A stretch of DNA of 7,977 nucleotides from Calditrichota bacterium. GTDB lineage: Bacteria > Zhuqueibacterota > Zhuqueibacteria > Residuimicrobiales > Krinioviventaceae. The notes beneath the pieces were generated by a model, which saw only the letters and a program-made list of their open reading frames with translations, searched no databases and was not told where the DNA came from. The DNA lies in NCBI GenBank assembly GCA_003818595.1, contig RPQV01000140.1:1-7977 (forward strand), given 5' to 3'. Both the position numbers and the translations under genes were made by a program. This document shows, in pieces, positions 1-5,357 of the stretch (position 1 is the first letter of the stretch; each line of letters starts with the position of its first letter).

Positions 1-179
1 GGAGAATCCGGGGTGATGTACTCTGGATATTTGAGTTCCCATGCCTCCAATTCCCGCATCAGCCAATCATATTCACCATCAGAGATTTCAGGATCATCCA
101 AAACATAGTAACGGTGAGCATGGTGCTGCAGGAGCGAGCGCAATTTTTCTAGGTGCTCTTGATCGTTCAAAGACATCAT
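1..179 (-). CDS. ligA: NAD-dependent DNA ligase LigA, N-terminal fragment (gene runs off the left edge)
   Basis: The 59 visible codons match domain Ia of bacterial NAD+-dependent DNA ligase, which seals nicks in replication and repair. The signature is RYYVLDDPEISDGEYD followed by a (L)MREL helix and YPEYITPDSP. Y24, Y25, D34, Y37 and D38 fall at the positions of E. coli Y22, H23, D32, Y35 and D36, which contact the NMN half of NAD+. The catalytic KxDG lysine, OB fold, zinc finger, helix-hairpin-helix and BRCT domains lie outside the window. Two adjacent ATGs (177-179 and 174-176) compete for the start. The only Shine-Dalgarno-like element is a weak AGG a few bases upstream, so the second ATG is equally possible. 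The gene is last of three in the leftward operon, 38 nt after the membrane-protein gene. Family identity is secure. Confidence 0.93.
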   Translation of the reverse strand, partial: MMSLNDQEHLEKLRSLLQHHAHRYYVLDDPEISDGEYDWLMRELEAWELKYPEYITPDS

Positions 180-217
180 GCAACCTATCAGATTAATCGT
201 TCAAATTGAGCAGGGTA

Positions 218-706
218 TTAACTTGATTTTGTCTTTTTCAGCAGCAAATGACTCGTCAGAATCAAAACAAGGCCCAAAAGTATGAAAATGACAGGAAATA
301 CGCTCCGCAGGTAATGAAAGATCAGATAGGCGATGATGCTGAAACCGGTCAAATAAGCTGCAGAAATCAGATAATCCTTTTCTCGTCTGCCGCGCAAATA
401 CATCAACAGAAAGCCGATCGCCACCGACAGCACGAACAGCGGCCATAAATACGTCAACCGATTCCATTGGAGTGAAAAGGTGCAGATGAACAAAGGAATG
501 CTGGAAATGATCAAAACAGCGGCCGGCATTAACAGAACCTGCGATTTGGGAATGATGAAATGAGCGATTAAACAGCCGAACCCTAAAAGCAAAAGCAGAG
601 AGGGCCACATCGTGGTCAGAGCATAGAGCCGCGCATTAACGCCCAGAAACAGCAGCCCTATCAGAATCAAGATAATGCCGATGACTTGAATCGCACGATA
701 TTTCAT
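218..706 (-). CDS. Polytopic inner-membrane protein, about 6 TM helices in three repeat units (LiaF/DUF5668-like style)
   Basis: This 162-residue protein is almost entirely hydrophobic and I cannot assign a function. I see about six membrane segments (roughly residues 6-24, 33-51, 56-75, 86-104, 111-130 and 134-155), short basic connectors (YLRGRREKD near 103-111) and a basic C-terminal tail (KKTK). A helix opening with an aromatic-proline pair recurs three times (WP at 34-35, WP at 88-89, FP at 137-138), each followed by a Leu/Ile-rich helix. This implies a triplicated two-helix unit. The style resembles the small membrane domains of the LiaI/LiaF (DUF5668) group, but that is a resemblance, not an identification. 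The start is supported by AAGGAAG just upstream, which lies against the stop of the preceding proline dehydrogenase gene (12 nt gap), so the two are almost certainly cotranscribed. Confidence 0.75.
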   Translation of the reverse strand: MKYRAIQVIGIILILIGLLFLGVNARLYALTTMWPSLLLLLGFGCLIAHFIIPKSQVLLMPAAVLIISSIPLFICTFSLQWNRLTYLWPLFVLSVAIGFLLMYLRGRREKDYLISAAYLTGFSIIAYLIFHYLRSVFPVIFILLGLVLILTSHLLLKKTKSS

Positions 707-718
707 CTGTCTCTTCCT

Positions 719-1615
719 TTAATGTTTGAATAAAGCCTTGATGATGTACATGGCTATTTTGGGATTTTCTTTCAGTCGTCTCATGCAATATGCATACCAT
801 TGCTTGCCGTAGGGCACGTAGACGCGCAGGCGATGACCGGCTATTGTCAAAATGGTGCGCAGTTGTTCATCGACGCCTAAGAGCATTTGAAATTCGACCT
901 GCTCACGATTGATTTTCAATTGATCGATCAGGCGCAGTCCGTGCCAGGCCACAATTTCATCATGGGTGGCGATACCCACATAACTGCCCGACCGGAGCGC
1001 TGTTTCGATCAACAGAGCGAAATTATCATTGATGATTTGAGGATCTTTGTAGGCAATTTCGCGTCGTTCAACATAGATGCCTTTGCACAGACGAAAGTTG
1101 GCGCCTTTCTGCATCAACTGTTTCAGATCATCAAGAGATCTTCGCATATACGCCTGCAACACAATTCCGACATTGGAAAATTCCTGGCGCAGACGATCAT
1201 ACAGCGCGATGGTTGCACTGGTGCAGTCGGAATTTTCCATGTCGATTCGAACAAAATTATTCAATTGGGAAGCGGCAGTAAGAATCTTTTTGATATTTTG
1301 ATAGCACAATTCAGCATCAATCAATAAGCCCAGCTGGGTGGGTTTGACAGAGATGTTGCAGTCTAATTTTTCATCAGCGATGGTTTGAAGGACGCTAAAG
1401 TATTCCTCGACATAGGCTGTCGTGTCTTCAGCGCGGGTTGTACTTTCACCGAGCACATCCATGGTTGCCAGAATTCCCTGGCGATTCAGGTTTTTAACCG
1501 TTGCAACAGCATGCTCCAATCTGTCACCCGCGACATATCGCTTTGAAAAGATTTTAACGATGGGTTTGGGAACCACGGGCATGAAAAAAATAATGATTCT
1601 GTTCAAGATCGACAT
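719..1615 (-). CDS. Proline dehydrogenase, monofunctional PutM/PRODH type
   Basis: This FAD-dependent enzyme oxidises L-proline to pyrroline-5-carboxylate and passes electrons to the quinone pool. At 298 residues it has the length of monofunctional PRODH, not of the large PutA fusion. Family motifs appear in order: GE-STTRAED (56-64), SVKPTQLGL (89-97, K91 by flavin), VRIDMENSD (122-130), LQAYMRRSLDDL (153-164), RLCKGIYVE (175-183), IATHD (215-219), FQMLLGV (242-248) and VYVPYGKQWYAYCMRRLKEN (265-284). Y266, Y276, R279 and R280 correspond to the proline-binding Y540, Y552, R555 and R556 of E. coli PutA, so the active site looks intact. The hydrophobic N-terminus (about 3-23) may be an amphipathic arm for membrane contact. 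AAAGGG lies 7 nt before the ATG. It is first in the operon, ahead of the membrane protein and ligA. No P5C dehydrogenase gene is visible nearby. Confidence 0.95.
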   Translation of the reverse strand: MSILNRIIIFFMPVVPKPIVKIFSKRYVAGDRLEHAVATVKNLNRQGILATMDVLGESTTRAEDTTAYVEEYFSVLQTIADEKLDCNISVKPTQLGLLIDAELCYQNIKKILTAASQLNNFVRIDMENSDCTSATIALYDRLRQEFSNVGIVLQAYMRRSLDDLKQLMQKGANFRLCKGIYVERREIAYKDPQIINDNFALLIETALRSGSYVGIATHDEIVAWHGLRLIDQLKINREQVEFQMLLGVDEQLRTILTIAGHRLRVYVPYGKQWYAYCMRRLKENPKIAMYIIKALFKH

Positions 1616-1669
1616 TCGAGTACCCTTTCAATGTTAGAACATCCCCGTGAAGTCAAATTCAATAATGGA

Positions 1670-1698
1670 AAATTAGCAGATTTTATATCAATTGTCAA
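1670..1698 (-). promoter_or_regulatory. Candidate sigma70-type promoter for the proline dehydrogenase operon
   Basis: Reading the minus strand, a perfect -35 TTGACA (1698-1693) is followed, after 17 nt, by TAATTT (1675-1670). A TG dinucleotide one base before it gives an extended -10. Transcription would start near 1663, giving a leader of about 48 nt before the ATG at 1615. The -35 is strong and the -10 mediocre. The site was found by eye and is untested. Confidence 0.45.
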
Positions 1699-1724
1699 GC
1701 TGAATGAAACCGCCAAACTTTTTA

Positions 1725-1753
1725 TTGATTTTCAAAATGAATACGATTATATT
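1725..1753 (+). promoter_or_regulatory. Candidate sigma70-type promoter for the parA-led operon
   Basis: TTGATT (1725-1730, 4 of 6 consensus) and TATATT (1748-1753, 5 of 6) are separated by 17 bp. The predicted start is near 1760, giving a leader of about 28 nt. A consensus TATAAT also occurs at 1761-1766, but using it would start the transcript right at the ribosome binding site, and it lacks a good -35. The -10 and start site lie inside the inverted repeat at 1743-1769, which suggests control by a repressor. Confidence 0.4.
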
Positions 1754-1769
1754 ATACGGATATAATCGT
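1743..1769. repeat. Perfect 10-bp inverted repeat overlapping the parA promoter (operator or leader hairpin candidate)
   Basis: ACGATTATAT (1743-1752) and its exact reverse complement ATATAATCGT (1760-1769) flank a 7-nt centre, TATACGG. Bases 1742 and 1770 would add a U-G pair in RNA. The repeat covers the candidate parA -10 and start site and ends 4 nt before GGAGG of the parA ribosome binding site. This position suits a dimeric repressor's operator. If transcription begins further upstream, it would form a stem-loop in the leader. Each arm also contains TATAAT, one per strand. The dyad is seen directly; its function is inferred. Confidence 0.6.
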
Positions 1770-1773
1770 GAAT

Positions 1774-1778
1774 GGAGG
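1774..1778 (+). promoter_or_regulatory. Ribosome binding site that fixes the parA start
   Basis: GGAGG stands 9 nt before the ATG at 1788. It selects that ATG over an in-frame upstream ATG at 1704, whose extra 28 codons do not resemble ParA and would run through the promoter and dyad. Confidence 0.8.
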
Positions 1779-1787
1779 CGCCCGGGA

Positions 1788-2591
1788 ATGGGCAAAATTA
1801 TAGCTGTTGCCAATCAAAAAGGCGGGGTGGGAAAGACGACGACGTCAGTGAATTTGGCTGCGTGTTTGGCGGTAGCGGAATACTCCACTCTATTGGTCGA
1901 CATGGATCCACAGGCCAACAGCTGCAGCGGCCTGGGAATTGATTCCAGAACTCTTGAAAAAACGGTCTATGATGCGCTGATCAACGAGGAAAAAGCAGAG
2001 AATATTTTTCTCGACACCGAATTGAAATACCTCAAACTGCTTCCTTCTTCCATTAATTTAGTCGGCGCCGAGGTCGAACTGGTTTCAGCTATTTCGCGCG
2101 AGTACAAGCTCTCGCGTGTGCTCGCACGGATTGCCGATCGCTTCAAATATATCATTGTCGATTGTCCCCCGTCTCTCGGTCTATTGACCATCAATGCACT
2201 CACCGCATCCAACTCTGTCTTGATGCCTATTCAATGTGAATATTATGCCCTGGAAGGATTGGGTCAATTGTTGAACACCATCCGTCTGGTGCAGAAGCAT
2301 TTGAATCCCAAGCTGGAAATTGAGGGAGTTCTGTTGACCATGTACGATCCTCGCCTCAATTTATCCAGACAGGTTGCTGCTGATGTGAAGAAATATTTTG
2401 ACGGTCGCGTTTTTAACTCGATTATTGCCCGCAATGTTCGTTTGAGTGAGGCGCCCAGTTTCGGAAAACCGATCATTCTTTACGACGCTGTCTCCAAAGG
2501 GACAGAACATTACATGGCTTTGGCAGAGGAAATTCTCAAGCATGACGAACAGGAAAGCACTGGGAAGGGGACTGTCCGCGTTACTGCCTGA
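1788..2591 (+). CDS. parA: Chromosome partitioning ATPase ParA (Soj family)
   Basis: ParA dimerises on ATP binding, coats the nucleoid and is released by ParB at parS, moving the chromosomal origin. From the ATG at 1788 the protein has 267 residues. It shows the deviant Walker A KGGVGKTT (11-18, with signature K11 and catalytic K16), the switch-I motif DMDPQAN (38-44), Walker B IIVDCPPS (122-129) and the C-terminal RNVRLSEAPSFGKP (215-228). R189 and R218 sit where the conserved non-specific DNA-binding arginines of Soj are found. There is no N-terminal helix-turn-helix, so this is the short chromosomal type, not the plasmid P1 type. The body ends at YMALAEEIL. The last 18 or so residues are polar and arise because the frame continues 50 nt into parB. 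The gene leads the operon, behind a candidate promoter overlapped by an inverted repeat. Confidence 0.96.
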   Translation: MGKIIAVANQKGGVGKTTTSVNLAACLAVAEYSTLLVDMDPQANSCSGLGIDSRTLEKTVYDALINEEKAENIFLDTELKYLKLLPSSINLVGAEVELVSAISREYKLSRVLARIADRFKYIIVDCPPSLGLLTINALTASNSVLMPIQCEYYALEGLGQLLNTIRLVQKHLNPKLEIEGVLLTMYDPRLNLSRQVAADVKKYFDGRVFNSIIARNVRLSEAPSFGKPIILYDAVSKGTEHYMALAEEILKHDEQESTGKGTVRVTA

Positions 2592-3399
2592 TGTTCCCGC
2601 TGAGAGCCAGAACGAAGGCAATATCCAGTTTATACGTGTTGACCGCATTTCACCCAATCCTTTTCAACCCCGCGAAGTTTTTGATTCTCAAAAGCTCGAT
2701 GAGTTGGCTCGTTCAATCGCAGAAAAGGGAGTTGTCCAGCCAATCACCGTGAGGCGATATCAAGGCGAATATCAATTGATTGCCGGTGAACGTCGGTTTC
2801 GCTGCGTTCGGGATTTGGGAATCGAGACCATTCCCGCATATATTATGGACGTGGACAGTGATGAAGAGATGATGGAGCTGTCCATCATTGAAAACATTCA
2901 TCGCGAAGATTTGAATCCGATCGATATCGCCAATGGCTATCGTCGGTTGATCGAAGAGTGTCACCTCACCCAGGAGCAGGTGGCGCAAAAGGTCGGCAAA
3001 GATCGGGCGACCGTGACCAACTTTTTGAGGCTGCTGAAACTGCCTCGCCCGATTCAGGAAAGCGCCCAAAGCGGCGAAATATCCATGGGTCATGCACGCG
3101 CGCTTTTGGCAGTCGATCAAGTGGAAATGCAGATAGATCTGTGGAAAAGACTGGTTAAGAACAGCCTGTCAGTTCGACAGGTGGAGGAGGCGGTGAGGAA
3201 ACTGAACAATCCTCCTCCGGAAAAACCACGGATACCGTTACCTCAAACGGCATTCATCGAAGATGCGGAAAACCGGCTGCGGACGCGACTCACCACCAAA
3301 GTGGTGATCAAACCGCGTCCCAAGGGCGGCAATATTGAGATCGAATTTTATGATCATGATGATTTGGATCGTTTGATCCACACCATCCTGGGAGAATGA
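2542..3399 (+). CDS. parB: Chromosome partitioning protein ParB (Spo0J family), CTP-dependent parS-binding clamp
   Basis: ParB binds parS, slides as a CTP-gated clamp and stimulates ParA ATPase. The 285-residue protein begins with the basic motif KALGRGLSALL (5-15), the N-terminal ParA-stimulating peptide. Next come NPFQPR (39-44), the CTP-binding box GERRFRC (82-88, Cys replacing the common Ala), ENIHREDLNPIDIA (117-130), a helix-turn-helix in LTQEQVAQKVGKDRATVTNF (142-161), a charged linker, and a C-terminal dimerisation segment ending IEIEFYDHDDLDRLIHTILG. I chose the ATG at 2542 because the conserved motif begins right after it and AGAGGA lies 11 nt upstream. The frame stays open to an earlier ATG at 2446, but those residues are not ParB-like. 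The first 50 nt also encode the ParA tail. No parS is visible in the window. Confidence 0.95.
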   Translation: MTNRKALGRGLSALLPDVPAESQNEGNIQFIRVDRISPNPFQPREVFDSQKLDELARSIAEKGVVQPITVRRYQGEYQLIAGERRFRCVRDLGIETIPAYIMDVDSDEEMMELSIIENIHREDLNPIDIANGYRRLIEECHLTQEQVAQKVGKDRATVTNFLRLLKLPRPIQESAQSGEISMGHARALLAVDQVEMQIDLWKRLVKNSLSVRQVEEAVRKLNNPPPEKPRIPLPQTAFIEDAENRLRTRLTTKVVIKPRPKGGNIEIEFYDHDDLDRLIHTILGE

Positions 3400-3425
3400 T
3401 AAAGGCAACGGCAGGGTGACTGCTT

Positions 3426-4316
3426 ATGGAGAATAAAGCGAAACATCGGCACAATTATCGGATATTGATCATCCCGGATGACAAAGATGAGCCGCGGGCA
3501 TTCAGTCTCACGCTCAAACAGCTGGGCTATCTTAAAATCATTGCCGTGATTCTCGGTCTTCATATGCTCGGAGGACTGATCTTTTATGTGCAGTATTATC
3601 GCCTGCATCAGAAGAACGCCACTCTGCATTTGGTCAACCAGCAGCTGGAAGAAAACAATTCGCGCATCAACAAATTGATGACTGATTTTCAGGATTTGGA
3701 GATTCACCAGGAAAAAATACGCAAAGCGTTGGGTCTGGGAGGGCTGAATGGCGACCGGACGACGACGGAACTGATCATTCCGCCTGAAACGGCATCGCTG
3801 GCCTATCAGCCTGACTATGAAGATTCGCGCTCGCAGCGGCGGCAGGATTCCGGCCAACAACAGATGCGGGAGAAACACAACTTTTTAAAAAGTTCGACCA
3901 ATCCTCTGCATGATTTTCATACCAGCGTTCCGACCCTGTTGCCCGTGGACGGCATCATGAGTGCGGATTATGAGAATATTTTATATTCCGACCCGGCGCA
4001 ACATCGCGGTATTGACATCGCTGCAGATTTGGGCAAACCGGTGCGTGCTTCGGCTGATGGGGTTGTCATTTTTTCAGGATGGACCTATGATCTTGGCAAT
4101 TTGATGATCATTTATCACGGTGACGGCTTTTATACCTATTATGGTCACAACGAGCAACTGCTCTTGAAGCGGGGGTCAATGGTGAAAAAGGGAGAAGTCA
4201 TTGGTTTGTTGGGCAACAGCGGTGTGAGTTCTGCCCCTCATTTGCATTTCGAAATTTGGAAAGACGGCATTGCCCTGGATCCCAAAGAGTATATTTTGGA
4301 ATTTTCACAACTCTAA
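3426..4316 (+). CDS. Membrane-anchored M23-family metallopeptidase (peptidoglycan hydrolase), bactofilin partner
   Basis: M23 enzymes are zinc endopeptidases that cut peptidoglycan cross-bridges. The 296-residue protein has a cytoplasmic basic N-terminus with RILIIPDDKDEPRAFSLT (12-29), one membrane helix (about 35-56), a coiled-coil-like stretch (about 58-100), a polar Ser/Arg/Gln linker (about 130-158) and the LytM domain (about 165-296). Zinc ligands H193 and D197 (HRGID) and H274 (HLHFE), plus catalytic H241 (YYGHN) and H272, are all present, so an active enzyme is expected. One oddity: the usual S-x-FGYR-x-DP lead-in to the HxGID motif reads SADYENILYSDPAQ here, losing the FG-R core. AGGGTGA lies 6 nt before the ATG. 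It sits 26 nt after parB and 27 nt before the bactofilin gene. M23-bactofilin pairs (Csd1/CcmA, LmdC/BacA) are an established functional pairing. Confidence 0.92.
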   Translation: MENKAKHRHNYRILIIPDDKDEPRAFSLTLKQLGYLKIIAVILGLHMLGGLIFYVQYYRLHQKNATLHLVNQQLEENNSRINKLMTDFQDLEIHQEKIRKALGLGGLNGDRTTTELIIPPETASLAYQPDYEDSRSQRRQDSGQQQMREKHNFLKSSTNPLHDFHTSVPTLLPVDGIMSADYENILYSDPAQHRGIDIAADLGKPVRASADGVVIFSGWTYDLGNLMIIYHGDGFYTYYGHNEQLLLKRGSMVKKGEVIGLLGNSGVSSAPHLHFEIWKDGIALDPKEYILEFSQL

Positions 4317-4343
4317 TTAACATAAAGGTAAAATAGGCGATAT

Positions 4344-4721
4344 ATGAAAAGTGAAGTCAGAACCAGCGAATTGAGCACGATACTTGGAAAAGGATCGGAG
4401 ATTGAAGGGAAAATCAAAGTTGATCATACAATGCGCGTCGATGGAAAATTCGTCGGCGAGATAAGCACCGCTGATACCTTGATCATCGGCAAAGAAGGCC
4501 AGGTCGACGGCAACGTCAAAGCCAAAAACCTTGTCGTCGGTGGAAAAATCAGCGGCAGCGCGGAAATCAAGGATAAAATTGTTCTTGAAAGTAAAGCAGA
4601 GTTTCATGGTGATATGAAGACCAGCAAATTGGTCATTGACGAAGGCGCTATTTTTGACGGACGTTGTTCCATGAAGGATACTGAAACCAAGCCATCCGCT
4701 GCGAAACCTCTGACCGTCTAA
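4344..4721 (+). CDS. Bactofilin (DUF583 beta-helical cytoskeletal protein)
   Basis: Bactofilins polymerise without nucleotide into membrane-associated filaments that position wall enzymes and, in Myxococcus, the ParABS machinery. The 125-residue protein has a short polar N-terminal tail (1-12), a right-handed beta-helix core (about 13-110) and a Lys/Pro-containing tail. The core shows the family's rung pattern of alternating hydrophobics with a glycine per turn (G22, G38, G56, G71, G89, G106, spaced 15-18 residues), including the typical VDGKFVGEI (32-40) and EGQVDGNV (51-58). The N-terminus lacks an obvious hydrophobic membrane-targeting peptide, so the neighbouring M23 protein may serve as its anchor. 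That is inference. AGG lies 6 nt before the start. Placement between a cell-wall hydrolase and the atp genes, downstream of parAB, suggests a role in shape or polar organisation. Confidence 0.94.
   Translation: MKSEVRTSELSTILGKGSEIEGKIKVDHTMRVDGKFVGEISTADTLIIGKEGQVDGNVKAKNLVVGGKISGSAEIKDKIVLESKAEFHGDMKTSKLVIDEGAIFDGRCSMKDTETKPSAAKPLTV
4654..4682 (+). promoter_or_regulatory. Weak candidate internal promoter ahead of the atp genes
   Basis: TTGACG (4654-4659, 5 of 6 consensus) and GATACT (4677-4682, 4 of 6) are separated by 17 bp inside the 3' end of the bactofilin gene. The predicted start is near 4689, about 57 nt before atpZ. It could give the ATP synthase genes expression independent of parAB, but matches of this quality arise by chance in coding DNA. 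Confidence 0.2.
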
Positions 4722-4745
4722 TCAGGGTACGAACAATCACACATC

Positions 4746-4976
4746 ATGCGAGAGAGCCGTTTTAATACCGGCATCGGCCAGTTTTTAGACCTGGGTATTC
4801 AGTTCGCGGTTGCCGTAGCCATGGGAATTGGACTGGGTTATCTGGGCGATCAAAAATGGCATACCTTTCCGCTGTTCTTTATCATCGGGTTGTTGATGGG
4901 AGCTGCTGCCGGCTTTTTAAATATTTATCGCACTGTTTTTCCCCCGCAGAACAGAGGAAAAAACAATCCCCAATGA
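4746..4976 (+). CDS. atpZ: AtpZ, small two-helix membrane protein of the ATP synthase operon
   Basis: AtpZ forms a complex with AtpI and is thought to aid c-ring assembly or stability of the F1F0 ATP synthase, with a possible divalent-cation channel role. The 76-residue protein has two membrane helices (about 17-34 and 41-61) joined by a tight turn. The family pattern is visible: MGIGLGYLGDQKW (26-38) with D35 at the helix end, P42, then GLLMGAAAGFLNIYR (48-62). The start has no close Shine-Dalgarno sequence. The nearest AGGG is 18 nt upstream, just after the bactofilin stop, so translation may depend on coupling. No other in-frame start fits. Its stop overlaps the atpI start as ATGA. Confidence 0.85.
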   Translation: MRESRFNTGIGQFLDLGIQFAVAVAMGIGLGYLGDQKWHTFPLFFIIGLLMGAAAGFLNIYRTVFPPQNRGKNNPQ

Positions 4977-5356
4977 ATATCTTACGAGATCGATTCGTCC
5001 GATGGACAGTGATCATCGCGCTGTTGAGCCAGATCATCTTGGGACTGTTCTTGCATGTCATAAAGCGATTCGATTTTTTGATGGTGTCATCGATCAGTCT
5101 TTGGCTCAGCTTTCTGATCATTGTTTTGAGCTACTTTTCCCTGCAACGGGCGTTCAAGTGGGAGAGCCGGCGCTTTTATCGATCGGTTTTCAGCGGCATG
5201 GCGATAAGGTTCGTCATTTTTTTGCTGATGTTGTTTTTCATCTACAAATTGACAAGTTTGCCTGTGGCGGGATTTATTATCTCTTTTGTAGTGTTTTATG
5301 TGCTATTTCAATGGATTGAAATCCGATTTATTGTGGCTGAATTAAAGAAAAAATAA
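4973..5356 (+). CDS. atpI: ATP synthase protein I (AtpI family), c-ring assembly factor
   Basis: AtpI-type proteins act as membrane chaperones for the c-ring. The 127-residue protein has four hydrophobic segments (about 10-30, 36-56, 73-92 and 96-119), the usual layout of the family. It starts with a basic stretch (RDRFVRW), has a basic loop between helices 2 and 3 (QRAFKWESRRFYR, 58-70) and ends in ELKKK. Sequence conservation in this family is poor, so the call rests on topology, size and position between atpZ and atpB. The start at 4973 forms an ATGA overlap with the atpZ stop. A purine stretch, GAGGA, about 14 nt upstream is rather distant, so translational coupling is likely. An earlier in-frame ATG at 4856 lies inside atpZ and gives a non-family extension. 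Confidence 0.8.
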   Translation: MNILRDRFVRWTVIIALLSQIILGLFLHVIKRFDFLMVSSISLWLSFLIIVLSYFSLQRAFKWESRRFYRSVFSGMAIRFVIFLLMLFFIYKLTSLPVAGFIISFVVFYVLFQWIEIRFIVAELKKK

Positions 5357-5357
5357 C

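Noticed and set aside
201..608. 135-residue open frame on the minus strand
   Set aside because: It lies in another frame of the membrane-protein gene, has a His/Phe/Cys-rich composition typical of a shadow, and lacks a ribosome binding site.
887..1327. Plus-strand open frame of 146 codons opposite proline dehydrogenase
   Set aside because: It is antisense to a well-conserved enzyme and shows no family features.
1631..1642. 12-bp palindrome ATGTT-AG-AACAT in the proline dehydrogenase leader
   Set aside because: Arms of five bases are expected by chance in a window of this size, and no known operator matches. It is recorded but not called.
1635..1655. CGTGAA element upstream of parA as a possible parS half-site
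   Set aside because: About 8 of 16 positions match the parS consensus TGTTTCACGTGAAACA, which is chance level. Other look-alikes near 5588-5603 and 7663 are no better, so no parS is called.
1704..1787. Upstream in-frame ATG giving ParA 28 extra N-terminal residues
   Set aside because: The extra residues do not look like ParA, run through the promoter and inverted repeat, and GGAGG clearly serves the ATG at 1788.
2446..2541. Earlier ATG extending ParB by 32 residues inside parA
   Set aside because: The extension lacks family resemblance, while the conserved basic KALGRGLSALL motif starts right after the ATG at 2542.
3354..3878. 174-codon minus-strand open frame opposite parB and the M23 gene
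   Set aside because: It is antisense to two confident genes, crosses their junction and has shadow-like composition.
4706..4728. Hairpin after the bactofilin gene as a transcription terminator
   Set aside because: The stem is short with a bulge and no U-tract follows, so it does not look like an intrinsic terminator.
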